A stretch of DNA of 64,000 nucleotides, taken from positions 434,001 through 498,000 of the forward strand of contig JAWLBI010000001.1 of the NCBI GenBank assembly GCA_041394985.1. The letters run 5' to 3'. Origin of the DNA: JAGLON01 sp041394985. Lineage in GTDB: Bacteria > Zixibacteria > MSB-5A5 > GN15 > JAAZOE01. The translations under genes were made by a program, and so were the position numbers. The notes beneath the pieces were generated by a model that searched no databases, was not told the origin of the DNA, and was given only the letters and a program-made list of their open reading frames with translations. Numbering within the stretch: the first letter of the stretch is position 1; every line of letters starts with the position of its first letter. Of this stretch, positions 53,501-62,104 are shown piece after piece.

Positions 53501-56500
53501 CAACACCGACGCCGAGATGACCTGGACCTATACCGGCAATACCGAACTGACGGTCTCCATCGATGTCGACAACATCGTCACGATCGGAATTCCGAGCGCC
53601 GACTGGAACGGTGCGGAAACGATTACCTTCCGCGCGACCGATCCGGGCACGCTGTTCGCCGAAGATGCCGCGACCTTCACGGTCAACGCCGTCAATGATG
53701 CACCGGTTGTCTCCGATATTCCGGATCAAACGGTTGCCGAAGGTGACAGCTTCACGACTATCAATCTCGATGATTTTGTCACCGACGTCGATAATACCGA
53801 TGCCGAAATGACCTGGACCTATACCGGCAACACCGAACTGACGGTTGACATTACCGCCAATGTTGCCACGATTACGATTCCGGATGCCAACTGGAATGGC
53901 GCCGAAACGATTACGTTCCGCGCGACCGATCCGGGTACGCTGTTCGCCGAGGATGCCGCGACCTTCACGGTAACCGGTGTCGGCGATGCTCCGGTCGTGT
54001 CCGATATTCCGGACCAGACCATCGATGAAGGCGCGACCTTCACGACGATCAACCTCGATGATTTTGTCTCCGACGTCGACAACACCGATGCCGAGATGAC
54101 CTGGACATACAGCGGCAATACCGAACTGACGGTTGCAATCGACGGTTCGCGCATTGCCACCATTACGATTCCTAACGCCGACTGGAACGGTGCGGAAACG
54201 ATTACCTTCCGCGCGACCGATCCGGGCCTGCTGTTCGCCGAAGATGCCGCGACCTTCACGGTCAACGCCGTCAACGATGCACCGGTTCTCGATCCGATCG
54301 GCGCTCAGGTTGTGGCCGAGGGTGGCACGCTGAATCTCCCGATTTCGGCCTCCGATATCGACGGGACGATTCCGACGCTGACAACCTCGACACCGCTGCC
54401 GACCAATGCAACCTTCACCGACAACGGTGACGGTACCGGCACGTTCGTTTTCTCGCCGGACTTCACGCAGGAAGGTGCTCATGAAGTTCGCTTCTATGCC
54501 GACGACGGTGTGGAAATCGATTCTGAAATCGTTACCATCATGGTTACGACGACGAACCAGGCCCCGATACTCGATCCGATCGGCGCTCAGACTGTGGCAG
54601 AAGGCGTAAACCTGAACTTCACGGTAACGGCCTCCGATCCGGATGGCACGACCCCGACGCTGTCGGCCGAAAATATGCCGGCCAATGCGAGTTTCATCGA
54701 TAACGGTGACGGTACCGGTACCTTTGACTTTACTCCGGACTTCACTCAGGCCAACGCGTATGATGTGACGTTCTCCGCGGATGACGGCATTACGCATACA
54801 TCCGAAGTCGTTACTATCACGGTTACCGAATCGGGCAACCAGGCTCCGATACTGGATCCGATTGGCGCTCAGGCCGTCATGGAAAACGCAAACCTGAACT
54901 TTACGATAACTGCTTCCGACCCGGATGGCACGACCCCGACGCTGTCGGCCGAATTCATGCCGACCAATGCGACGTTCGATGCCGGTACGGGTGTCTTCGA
55001 CTTCAATCCGGACTATGATCAGGCCGGTGACTATGATGTCGTCTTTAAAGCCTTTGACGGCGAACTCGTCGATTCGGAAGTCGTTACGATTACCGTAATA
55101 AATATGAACCGCGCCCCGGTTCTCAATGCCATCGCGACTCCGCAGTCGGTAGACGAAGGCGCAACACTCGCCTTCACGGTGACCGCCTCCGATCCTGATG
55201 GCACGGTTCCGACTCTGTCGACCGGAACGCTCCCGGCCAACGCCACCTTCGATGGGGCGACCGGTGCGTTCTCCTTCACACCTGACTTCTCGCAGCAGGG
55301 CGCGCACACGATCTGGTTCTATGCCGATGACGGCACGGATATGGACTCGCAGCTGGTGACGATTAACGTCGGCGATGCGGGCAACCAGGCGCCGATCCTC
55401 GACCCGATCGGCCCGCTGTTCGTGAGCGAAGGTGTCACGCTTAATCGGCTTATTACGGCCTCTGATCCTGACGGCACGATTCCGACTCTGTCGGCTATCA
55501 ACCTGCCTGTCAATGCGACGTTTACCAATAATGGTGACGGCACGGGAACTCTTAATTTCACTCCGGACTTTACCCAGGCCGGTACCTATGGCGTGACGTT
55601 TATCGTCAGCGACGGCACGCTGGCTGATTCCGAACTCGTCCTGTTGTCGGTCACCGAATTGGGCAACCAGGCGCCGGTTCTGGCAGAGATCACTTCGCCG
55701 CAGGTCGTGAATGAAGGGGATACGCTGACAATTGAACTGTCGGCGACCGATCCCGATGATGATGCGATCGTATTCAGTTATACATATACCGGTATCAACA
55801 CCGGATTCTCACTCGTCGATAACTTCGACGGCACTGCAACACTCAGATATATTCCGACATACCAGGCGTCCGGTACACATACGCTGCGAGTGTTCGCAAC
55901 CGATGACGGCGCACCGCAGTTATCCGATGTTCAGGCAGTTGAAGTCATCGTCGTGGAAATGAATCAGCCGCCGACAATCGATCCGCTTGGCCCGTTCGGG
56001 ACGCGCGTTGGACGCACCCTGACATTTACGGTGACCGCGCGCGATTCATCGGCTCCTGTCGGAAGTCGTGTCTATCTGACCGCCTCCGGATTGCCGACTG
56101 GCGCGACGTTCGTCGATAACGGCAATAATACCGGTACGTTCAGCTTTACCCCGGTAACCGGTCAGGACGGTGACTATGTGGTCCGCTTTATTGCGGTCGA
56201 TGATGGTACGCCGCAGATGTCCACATCGCGAAACGTCGACATCACGGTCGTCGCCACAAACAATGCGCCGGTATTCGCCACGATATTGCCGCAGACGGTG
56301 CTCGAGGGCAATACGCTGACCTTTGGTGTGTCTGCCACCGATGCCGACGGCACAATTCCCACACTGACGGCGGAAAATGTTCCGACTGGTGCGACATTTA
56401 TCGATAACGGCGATGGTACAGGTACATTCACCTTCGTGACCGACTTTACGATGTCAGGTCTCTACGGTATCGACTTCCGCGCTTTCGATGGTATCGACGT

Positions 56501-58202
56501 GACCAAGAAAACGGTTCTGATTCAGGTGTATGAAGCCGGTAATCAGACGCCGATACTCGATCCGATCGATCCGGTTACGGTGACCGAGGCCATTTCATTG
56601 ACCCTTGGTGCTGCCGCTACCGATCCTGACGGTACGATTCCGACTCTGACCGCGGATTCGCTGCCGAACGGTGCGACCTTCACGGACAATGGCGACGGTA
56701 CCGGAACCTTCGACTGGGTGCCCTACTACAATCAGCAGGGTGTGTACAATGTCTACATCATCGCTTCCGACGGCGAATTAGTGGATACAGCGATCGTCGT
56801 GATTACTGTCGAAGACGCCGGCAATCAGACGCCCGTCATTAACCCGCTCGCCGATGTAACCGGCACGGAACTGCGTACCATTAGATTTACGGTAACGACG
56901 AACGATCCCGATTCCGTGATTCCGATTCTCTCGGCCGCGCCACTGCCGGGAACATCGACGTTCACCGATAACGGCAACTACACCGGCAGCTTTGAATGGG
57001 TTACGACGCACGATGATGAAGGAGTCTATGATATCATTATCACTGCGACGGACGGTGAAAACGCCGGAATCACGGCGACCTTTACCATTCAGGTCACGGT
57101 GCTGGATTCCAATCAGGTTCCGTACCTGTTGGAGATCCCGCCGAACCAGACAAAGACTGTCGACGAAGGTTCAACGCTGACTTATCGGTTGTCCGGATTC
57201 GATAATGACGGCCTCGCGCCGATTATGACGATGGTCGAGGTAATCCCGAACTTCGTACTGGTCGACAACGGTGACGGAACGGCTGTCCTGACGATCACAC
57301 CTGATTACACGCAGGGTCGGACGACACCGTACGCAATAAACTTCCGAGCGTACGACAGCGACCCGAGATATACAGATGATTACGGCACGTTCGGACCGAT
57401 TAACTTCACGGTCCGCGACGTCCCGGCTCCGCCGGTGTTTACGACGATTCCCGACCAGGTTGTTAATGAAGGCGCCATACTGGCCTTTGCAGTCGTCGCC
57501 ACGCATCCCGGTGGTTTGACACCGTCGATCACGGCCGAGAATGTACCGCTCAACGGCGGCCTCATTCCGGGTTCAGGTGGTACGCGGGCATTCCGCTTCA
57601 CTCCTGATTATACTCAGGCAGGAGTTTATGAAGTACGCTTTATCGCCACGGTTAACCTGTTATCCGATACGGAATTAGTAACAATTACCGTAAACGAAGC
57701 CGGTAACCAGGCGCCGGAATTCACCAGCCCGTCCGATACCACGACGATGGTGCTTGGCGAAACGCTCGATCTTCATATCCTGGCCGAGGATCCGGATCTG
57801 GATGCTATGGTCCTGACTATGCTCAATCCGCCGGCGAATACGGTTTTCGTCGACTCCGCCAACGGGGCTGCCAGTCTGGCCTTTACGCCGGATGCGACTC
57901 AAAACAATGCGACCCATATCATGCGCTTTATTGCGACCGATCCTTCCAGCTTGGCCGATACGCTATTCCGTTGGGTACGAGTCACTTCGTTCCTCCGTGG
58001 CGATGCCAATAGCGACGGTTCCGTCAATATCGGCGATGTGACGATGATTATCGATTACGTCTTCCGCGACGGCAATCCACCGGAGGTCATGGAAGCCGCC
58101 GATGTGAATAACGACGGTGAAGACGGCCCGCGTGTGAATATTGGCGACGCCTTGTATCTCGTGAATTATATCTTCCGGGCAGGACCGCCCCCGGTCGAAT
58201 AA
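47538..58202 (+). CDS. Giant secreted Ig/cadherin-like tandem-repeat protein with C-terminal dockerin-type pair
   Basis: A 3554-residue exported protein, likely a long fibrous surface adhesin or matrix component. The signal peptide is residues 1-27. Residues about 28-2250 hold 23 tandem repeats of 96-98 residues, each opening like APVVSDIPDQTVAEGATF and containing DVDNTDAEMTWTYSGN, WNGAETITFRATDPG and FTVTAVND; the acidic D-x-D-N-x-D segments suit calcium binding between domains. Then 13 more varied repeats of about 90 residues opening APILDPIGAQ with NGDGTGTF and FTPDFTQ. The end carries two dockerin-type repeats (GDANSDGSVNIGDVTMII, ADVNNDGEDGPRVNIGDALYLV). There is no PNPFNP sorting domain. 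Last gene of the operon; a terminator follows. Confidence 0.93.
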   Translation: MMMFTKINILTVVVLGLFLMAGSAMAQTAPVVSDIPDQTIAEGATFTTINLDDYVTDVEQTADQMTWTYSGETELTVSIDVNRVATITIPSIDWNGAETITFRATDPDLLFGEDAATFTVTAVNDAPVVSDIPDQTVAEGATFTTINLDDFVSDVDNTDAEMTWTYSGNTELTVDITANVATITIPSTDWNGAETITFRATDPGTLFGEDAATFTVTAVNDAPVVSDIPDQTVAEGATFTTINLDDFVSDVDNTDAEMTWAYSGNTELTVDITANVATITIPSAEWNGAETITFRATDPGTLFAEDAATFTVTAVNDAPVVSDIPDQTVAEGATFTTINLDDYVSDVDNTDAEMTWTYSGNTELTVDITANVATITIPSAEWNGAETITFRATDPGTLFAEDAATFTVTAVNDAPVVSDIPDQTVAEGATFTTINLDDFVSDVDNTDAEMTWTYSGNTELTVDITANVATITIPSTDWNGAETITFRATDPGTLFGEDAATFTVTAVNDAPVVSDIPDQTVAEGATFTTINLDDFVSDVDNTDAEMTWAYSGNTELTVDITANVATITIPSAEWNGAETITFRATDPGTLFAEDAATFTVTAVNDAPVVSDIPDQTVAEGATFTTINLDDYVSDVDNTDAEMTWTYSGNTELTVDITANVATITIPSAEWNGAETITFRATDPGTLFAEDAATFTVTAVNDAPVVSDIPDQTVAEGATFTTINLDDFVSDVDNTDAEMTWTYSGNTELTVDITANVATITIPSTDWNGAETITFRATDPGTLFGEDAATFTVTAVNDAPVVSDIPDQTVAEGATFTTINLDDYVSDVDNTDAEMTWTYSGNTELTVDITANVATITIPSVDWNGAETITFRATDPGTLFAEDAATFTVTGVNDAPVVSDIPDQTVAEGATFATINLDDFVTDTDNTDAEMTWTYTGNAELTVDITANVATITIPSTDWNGAETITFRATDPGTLFAEDAATFTVTAVNDAPVVSDIPDQTIAEGATFTTINLDDFVSDVDNTDAEMTWTYSGNTELTVDITANVATITIPSAEWSGAETITFRATDPGTLFAEDAATFTVTAVNDAPVVSDIPDQTITEGSSFVTFDLDDYVTDIDNAITELTWSYTGSNELMIVIDASNIVTIGIPSVNWNGSETITFRATDPGTAFGENAATFTVNGVNDQPIVTNIPDQTVFEGNSFTSFDLDDFVSDVDNTDAELTWTYTGNTELTVNIDANNIVTITPPSVDWNGSETITFRATDPGLLFSEDAATFTVTAVGDTPVVSDIPDQTIAEGATFATINLDDYVTDVDNTDAEMTWTYSGNSELSVSIDGSRVATITIPSADWNGAETITFRATDPGLLFAENAATFTVTAVNDTPVMTDIPDQTIAEGASFATINLDNYVSDVDNTDAEMTWTYSGNTNLSVSIDGSHVATITAIDGDWNGAETITFRATDPGSEFAEDGATFTITAVNDAPVVSDIPDQTVAEGGSFTTFDLDDYVTDVDNTDAEMIWTYTGNTELTVSIDVDNIVTIGIPTVNWNGAETITFRATDPGTLFAEDAATFTVTSVGDAPVVSDIPDQTIAEGATFTTINLDDYVSDIDNTDAEMTWTYTGNTELTVAIDGSRVATITIPSADWNGAETITFRATDPGLLFAEDAATFTVTAVNDAPVLTDIPDQTIDEGATFTTINLDDYVSDVDNTDAEMTWTYSGNTELTVDITTNVATITIPSTDWNGAETITFRATDPGTLFAEDAAIFTVNAVNDAPVLTNIPDQTVAEGETFTTFDLDDYVTDVDNTDAEMTWTYTGNTELTVSIDVDNIVTIGIPTVFWNGAETITFRATDPGTLFAEDAATFTVTSVGDAPVVSDIPDQTIAEGATFTTINLDDYVSDVDNTDAEMTWTYSGNTELTVSIDGSRVATITIPNADWNGAETITFRATDPGLLFAEDAATFTVTAVNDAPVVSDIPDQLIDEGATFTMFDLDDYVTDIDNTDAEMTWTYTGNTELTVSIDVDNIVTIGIPSADWNGAETITFRATDPGTLFAEDAATFTVNAVNDAPVVSDIPDQTVAEGDSFTTINLDDFVTDVDNTDAEMTWTYTGNTELTVDITANVATITIPDANWNGAETITFRATDPGTLFAEDAATFTVTGVGDAPVVSDIPDQTIDEGATFTTINLDDFVSDVDNTDAEMTWTYSGNTELTVAIDGSRIATITIPNADWNGAETITFRATDPGLLFAEDAATFTVNAVNDAPVLDPIGAQVVAEGGTLNLPISASDIDGTIPTLTTSTPLPTNATFTDNGDGTGTFVFSPDFTQEGAHEVRFYADDGVEIDSEIVTIMVTTTNQAPILDPIGAQTVAEGVNLNFTVTASDPDGTTPTLSAENMPANASFIDNGDGTGTFDFTPDFTQANAYDVTFSADDGITHTSEVVTITVTESGNQAPILDPIGAQAVMENANLNFTITASDPDGTTPTLSAEFMPTNATFDAGTGVFDFNPDYDQAGDYDVVFKAFDGELVDSEVVTITVINMNRAPVLNAIATPQSVDEGATLAFTVTASDPDGTVPTLSTGTLPANATFDGATGAFSFTPDFSQQGAHTIWFYADDGTDMDSQLVTINVGDAGNQAPILDPIGPLFVSEGVTLNRLITASDPDGTIPTLSAINLPVNATFTNNGDGTGTLNFTPDFTQAGTYGVTFIVSDGTLADSELVLLSVTELGNQAPVLAEITSPQVVNEGDTLTIELSATDPDDDAIVFSYTYTGINTGFSLVDNFDGTATLRYIPTYQASGTHTLRVFATDDGAPQLSDVQAVEVIVVEMNQPPTIDPLGPFGTRVGRTLTFTVTARDSSAPVGSRVYLTASGLPTGATFVDNGNNTGTFSFTPVTGQDGDYVVRFIAVDDGTPQMSTSRNVDITVVATNNAPVFATILPQTVLEGNTLTFGVSATDADGTIPTLTAENVPTGATFIDNGDGTGTFTFVTDFTMSGLYGIDFRAFDGIDVTKKTVLIQVYEAGNQTPILDPIDPVTVTEAISLTLGAAATDPDGTIPTLTADSLPNGATFTDNGDGTGTFDWVPYYNQQGVYNVYIIASDGELVDTAIVVITVEDAGNQTPVINPLADVTGTELRTIRFTVTTNDPDSVIPILSAAPLPGTSTFTDNGNYTGSFEWVTTHDDEGVYDIIITATDGENAGITATFTIQVTVLDSNQVPYLLEIPPNQTKTVDEGSTLTYRLSGFDNDGLAPIMTMVEVIPNFVLVDNGDGTAVLTITPDYTQGRTTPYAINFRAYDSDPRYTDDYGTFGPINFTVRDVPAPPVFTTIPDQVVNEGAILAFAVVATHPGGLTPSITAENVPLNGGLIPGSGGTRAFRFTPDYTQAGVYEVRFIATVNLLSDTELVTITVNEAGNQAPEFTSPSDTTTMVLGETLDLHILAEDPDLDAMVLTMLNPPANTVFVDSANGAASLAFTPDATQNNATHIMRFIATDPSSLADTLFRWVRVTSFLRGDANSDGSVNIGDVTMIIDYVFRDGNPPEVMEAADVNNDGEDGPRVNIGDALYLVNYIFRAGPPPVE
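47919..49934 (+). repeat. Higher-order tandem duplication, 864-bp unit (three domains)
   Basis: Two nearly identical 864-bp units lie in direct order, 47919-48782 and 48783-49646, each coding for three 96-residue domains with distinct marks (STDW/FGED, AYSGN/SAEW, DDY/SAEW). A third copy begins at 49647 and matches for about one domain. Every position I compared is offset by exactly 864. Confidence 0.88.
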
Positions 58203-58225
58203 CGGATGAATAATTACTTAAAAAA

Positions 58226-58251
58226 GCCGTGCATCGGGCACGGCTTTTTTT
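58226..58251 (+). terminator. Rho-independent terminator of the three-gene surface operon
   Basis: GCCGTGC and GCACGGC around ATCGG, followed by seven T. Confidence 0.92.
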
Positions 58252-58296
58252 ATGCGTTACAGGCAATTACGAGAGGCATCGGCCATGAAAAAGGCT

Positions 58297-58325
58297 TGAC
58301 AAAAATGTTACTTGACCTTATTTTA
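58297..58325 (+). promoter_or_regulatory. Candidate promoter of the 58712 gene
   Basis: TTGACA (58297-58302), 17 bases, TATTTT (58320-58325). It predicts a leader of about 380 nt. Within 58252-58711 I see no other gene; GACTGA/TCAGTC-like arms occur near 58577-58595. Confidence 0.45.
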
Positions 58326-58711
58326 CCTATACTTTGGGTCTATGGGGTTTTGTGCCCTGTAGTGGCGATGTAGAATAGGAAACGTGGTGGGTACTGTTTG
58401 AGTTACTTCACCGAGTTAACAGCCAATGGGGCGAAGCGATTCAAACAGTATGCTTCGAGTGAGAAATATCTTTGATGTAGTCAAAGTACCCTCACATCTT
58501 ACTTCGAAAGCGTGCAATATCGATTCAATTGTCAATTAGTAGTCGCGGCTGAAAAATTTCGATCGTATCTTCTTCACTGACGGGTTCGGTCAGTCGATAT
58601 TCACGCATACATCACAAAGGTGGGCGTTCAGCACATCGCAAAAAAAGCAATTCAATAATAGCAACCTGAGGAGTTACCTTCTAACCAATGTTCTCATGAA
58701 AGGAGAATAAA

Positions 58712-61700
58712 ATGACGAGGAAACTTTCAGCAATGTTTCTCCTCTCCTTCGTGATTGTCGCGCTGTTGACAGCCTCAGTATTTGGCGCTACAGAGCGCGT
58801 GAAACCGTTCCACGAGAGAGCCTCTTTCCCGGCTCGCCACGCTCCGACCTTCGGTTTCCCGGCTGATGTAAACGCCGCTGCCACTGATGTCGTAAAGGAC
58901 AATGCGTCCATTGCGCTTGGCGCGAAGACAATCTCAAATCCTGATACCCTCGGTTTCACGACCTATGGCTATCAGCAGAACTGCACGATGGGTCGTCAGG
59001 TCGAACATCGCGGTTCCGGTTACATTCACTTCGACTGGATGTGGCAGGACGACGATGATATCGCCAACACGAACCGCAGTGTATACTATCAGGCCTATAA
59101 TCTGGTTACCTGTCCGTCGGTGTTTGCGTTTGCCGCCGGTGGTGTCGACGTGAGCCTTATCGGCCGCGCCGGTTATGTCGACCTCGATGTCGACGTCGAC
59201 CAGAACCTGGGTATTCCCGTCGGCCACGAGTCCGATGGCCAGGTGTACAGCCCGTATGCGTACTGGGACTTCGTTGCGACCGGCGAGCCGTTCGCGCTGT
59301 TTGCTCCCGATGCGCCGACAGACAAATTCGGTTGGTATCTGAACAACGGTACCGGCAACCCGACCTCCAACGAGTCGATCTGGCCGAAAGTCGCCTATCA
59401 GCTCGGTACGGAAACGGTTCTCCACATGGTGGGTTCCGAATCCGGTGGTCAGGCCGGCGACCCGCAGACCATCAGCTATTGGCGCCGCGTCGGTGGTTAC
59501 GGCGATCAGGCTCCGACTGCTGTCTGGTCCGACCAGCATGTCATCGACACGATCATGAACCTCAACCACACCGTGGTTGCTCAGTATGACGGCGACAAAG
59601 TCGCTATCGTCTGGAATGCTCCGGTTGCCTATCGTCAGAATACGTCCAGCGAATTCGACAGCCAGTATGAAAACGACATTTGGTATGCGGTTGCCACCGA
59701 TCAGGGCGCGGCGTGGGCCGGCTCCCCGACGACCAGCACCAGCAGCCCGTCGATTGCTCGCCTTGTCGAACTCGGCACCTATTCGGGCGGTAACATCACC
59801 CAGTATGATCCGATGAGCGATTACAAAGCGTATTGCGACATCTCCGCATTGATTACTTCCGACAACAATCTGCACGTTGTCTGGGGTTGCCGTGAGTGGA
59901 CCGATACGACTTCTCTGTTCCGTCGTAACGGTGGTATCTTCCATTGGTCAGAAGATAACACGACTATCCGTCAGGTTGTCATCGCCAACTGGGATACCGG
60001 CGGTACCTGTTATGCACACGCCTGGGGTACGGACGTTGCCAAAATGTCGATTTCCGAATGTATTAGCGGCGCCAATGCCGGTAATCTGTATGTTCTCTAC
60101 ACGCAGTTCGGTAGCCTGGCCAACCCGTGCGGTGACGTCGATAACGAAAACAATGTCGTTAACGGTTACCTGTACATGACTGCTTCCGACGACGGTGGTG
60201 TGAACTGGGATAGAGCCCAGCGCGTCACCAACACTCCGGCTACGCCGACCGGCTGTATTCCGGAAGACATTACGGATACCACGATTCATGGTACCTGTAA
60301 CAGCGAATATTGGGGCTCCATGGCTCGCTTCAGCCGCACGGAAGACTGTGCCGGTGCCAACCAGGGCCAGGAAGTTCTCGATATCGTTTATATTAATGAC
60401 AAGGCTCCGGGCGGCTGCGTACAGACCGAATCCGGTGTCTGGACGATTAACCCGGTGATCTGGTGGACCACCCCATGCCGCGACGTTGTGTATGAACCGC
60501 TGTGGTCAGACAACCTCGGCTTTGGCATTGGCGAATGCTTCGGTCAGCAGGTCCTCTGGTGCGATCCAGGTGGCGATACCACCGTGACCTTCACGGCATC
60601 CAACCCTGGTCTTCTGGTCAACAACTGGGCCATCACGTTTAATTATACCGATGGGTCCGGCTGGATGTCCGCGGCCCCGTCCAGCGGCGCCCTTGCCGCC
60701 GGTGGCGCCACGGTCGATATCGACCTGACATTCACCGCTCCTGCCGGTGCGGCTGATCCGTCAACATGGGTCGGTGAAATCGTGATTACCCACGATGCCA
60801 TCGGCAGCCCGCGTGAAGTTCCGGCTTGCTTGGTCGTTGCCAGCAACCGTCCGTCCGTGGAATCCGCAGTCATAGCCACGTCCTGCAAGCGTCTCAAAAT
60901 CTACAACCAGGGCGAATTGGTTAACAACGAAGCGAATTCGGCGATGGATTACATCGACGATTGCGATACCTTCAATATCAACACGACTCCTGAAATCTAT
61001 CTCTATGATGGATCTCCGATCATCTCCCGCATTGACGGTACCGACACGCTTCGCTTCATGGCCTACTCGACTGCATGGACAGATCCGAGCGGTCTCCGCC
61101 CGCTGTCCTCGCTCGTCGTCGATTCCAGTGGTTCCGATTACACCTTCGCAACCTCCGAGTTCACCGTTGCTGACTCTTCAGTCGGTTTCATAGTTGAATA
61201 CTATGCCCCGAAGACCGGTAACTGCGAATTCATCATCAAGAAATTGAAAATCTTCGCCACGACAGCAGCCGTGAATAACGTCTATGTCGGCGAATTTATC
61301 GACTGGGACGTCCCGTCAGATACCGCCTCCAACAACGGTTCCGATTACGACGTTTCCCGCAACATGATTTATCAATATGGTGCGGAATATGATGATTCCG
61401 GTGAAGCCGGTTGCGGTCAGGATTCTGACGATCGTTTTGCCGCTATCGCGACAGTTAACGCGCCGTTGAATGCCATGACGTTCGATAATGCGACGTATGT
61501 GTATTCTTCAGGCCCGTATGGCAATGCGGCCCCGATGGCCCCGGGTGCTACCTATGACCTGATGGCCAACAACGAAGGATTCAGCAAATACACCACTTCG
61601 GTGCCTGAATCCACCTACACTGACTTGTCAATGTTGGTGACCTTCGGTGAATATGATCTCGCCATCGGTGATACCGCCGAAGTTTGTATGATTCTCGTCA

Positions 61701-62005
61701 CGGTCAAAACCGGATTGAGCGCTCTGCAGACTGCGGTCGATGATGCCAACACATTCATCGAAACCTTCGAAATCTGCCAGACGGACTGCTGCGTCGTGGC
61801 CGGTGACGCCAACAATGACGGCGGTCTGAACATCGGTGACGCGGTATTCCTGATTAACCACATCTTCAAGGGCGGCCCGGCTCCTGTTTGTATGAACGCG
61901 GCTGACGCCAACCACGACTGTGGTCTGAACATCGGTGATGCGGTATACCTGATTAACCACATCTTTAAGGGTGGTGCGGCTCCGCAGTGCGGATGTATCA
62001 ACTAG
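58712..62005 (+). CDS. Large secreted protein with Asp-box propeller-like region and C-terminal dockerin-type pair
   Basis: A 1097-residue exported protein. The signal peptide ends at about residue 26 (SVFGATE). The first 600 residues look like a sialidase-type beta-propeller: TASDDGGVNWDRAQRV is an Asp-box, and HLVVWGCREW/YLYMTA-like strands recur. Residues about 620-720 are an Ig-like domain (VTFTASNPGLLVNNWAITFNY). A cohesin-like or other beta-rich domain follows. The end has two dockerin-type repeats, GDANNDGGLNIGDAVFLI and ADANHDCGLNIGDAVYLI, closing with CGCIN. Cysteines are frequent, suggesting disulfides. AAAGGAG precedes the ATG. Codon choice (GGT, GCT, CGT) resembles the 39314 gene and may mark high expression. 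Confidence 0.85.
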   Translation: MTRKLSAMFLLSFVIVALLTASVFGATERVKPFHERASFPARHAPTFGFPADVNAAATDVVKDNASIALGAKTISNPDTLGFTTYGYQQNCTMGRQVEHRGSGYIHFDWMWQDDDDIANTNRSVYYQAYNLVTCPSVFAFAAGGVDVSLIGRAGYVDLDVDVDQNLGIPVGHESDGQVYSPYAYWDFVATGEPFALFAPDAPTDKFGWYLNNGTGNPTSNESIWPKVAYQLGTETVLHMVGSESGGQAGDPQTISYWRRVGGYGDQAPTAVWSDQHVIDTIMNLNHTVVAQYDGDKVAIVWNAPVAYRQNTSSEFDSQYENDIWYAVATDQGAAWAGSPTTSTSSPSIARLVELGTYSGGNITQYDPMSDYKAYCDISALITSDNNLHVVWGCREWTDTTSLFRRNGGIFHWSEDNTTIRQVVIANWDTGGTCYAHAWGTDVAKMSISECISGANAGNLYVLYTQFGSLANPCGDVDNENNVVNGYLYMTASDDGGVNWDRAQRVTNTPATPTGCIPEDITDTTIHGTCNSEYWGSMARFSRTEDCAGANQGQEVLDIVYINDKAPGGCVQTESGVWTINPVIWWTTPCRDVVYEPLWSDNLGFGIGECFGQQVLWCDPGGDTTVTFTASNPGLLVNNWAITFNYTDGSGWMSAAPSSGALAAGGATVDIDLTFTAPAGAADPSTWVGEIVITHDAIGSPREVPACLVVASNRPSVESAVIATSCKRLKIYNQGELVNNEANSAMDYIDDCDTFNINTTPEIYLYDGSPIISRIDGTDTLRFMAYSTAWTDPSGLRPLSSLVVDSSGSDYTFATSEFTVADSSVGFIVEYYAPKTGNCEFIIKKLKIFATTAAVNNVYVGEFIDWDVPSDTASNNGSDYDVSRNMIYQYGAEYDDSGEAGCGQDSDDRFAAIATVNAPLNAMTFDNATYVYSSGPYGNAAPMAPGATYDLMANNEGFSKYTTSVPESTYTDLSMLVTFGEYDLAIGDTAEVCMILVTVKTGLSALQTAVDDANTFIETFEICQTDCCVVAGDANNDGGLNIGDAVFLINHIFKGGPAPVCMNAADANHDCGLNIGDAVYLINHIFKGGAAPQCGCIN

Positions 62006-62034
62006 TTTATTAGCCTCGGCTAATTGATAACTCG

Positions 62035-62069
62035 GGCCGTACCGGATTTTCCGGTACGGCCTTTTTTTT
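62035..62069 (+). terminator. Rho-independent terminator of the 58712 gene
   Basis: GGCCGTACCGGA and TCCGGTACGGCC pair perfectly around TTT, followed by eight T. Confidence 0.93.
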
Positions 62070-62104
62070 GAGCTAAAATACTCGGACTCAAGAGAAAAGA
62101 ACGG

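Noticed and set aside
47538..54290. Regular repeats as a CRISPR array
   Set aside because: The period is about 288 bp, all inside one continuous coding frame, with no short repeat/unique spacer structure and no cas genes.
52434..55307. A 957-codon open frame on the minus strand within the giant repeat gene
   Set aside because: It is the antisense shadow of a periodic, codon-biased repeat array; its product is itself periodic with the same 96-codon step, has no signal or domain, and the plus-strand protein is unambiguous.
58252..58711. A possible tRNA or known riboswitch in the gap before 58712
   Set aside because: No tRNA T-loop signature, anticodon arm or known riboswitch core could be read in it.
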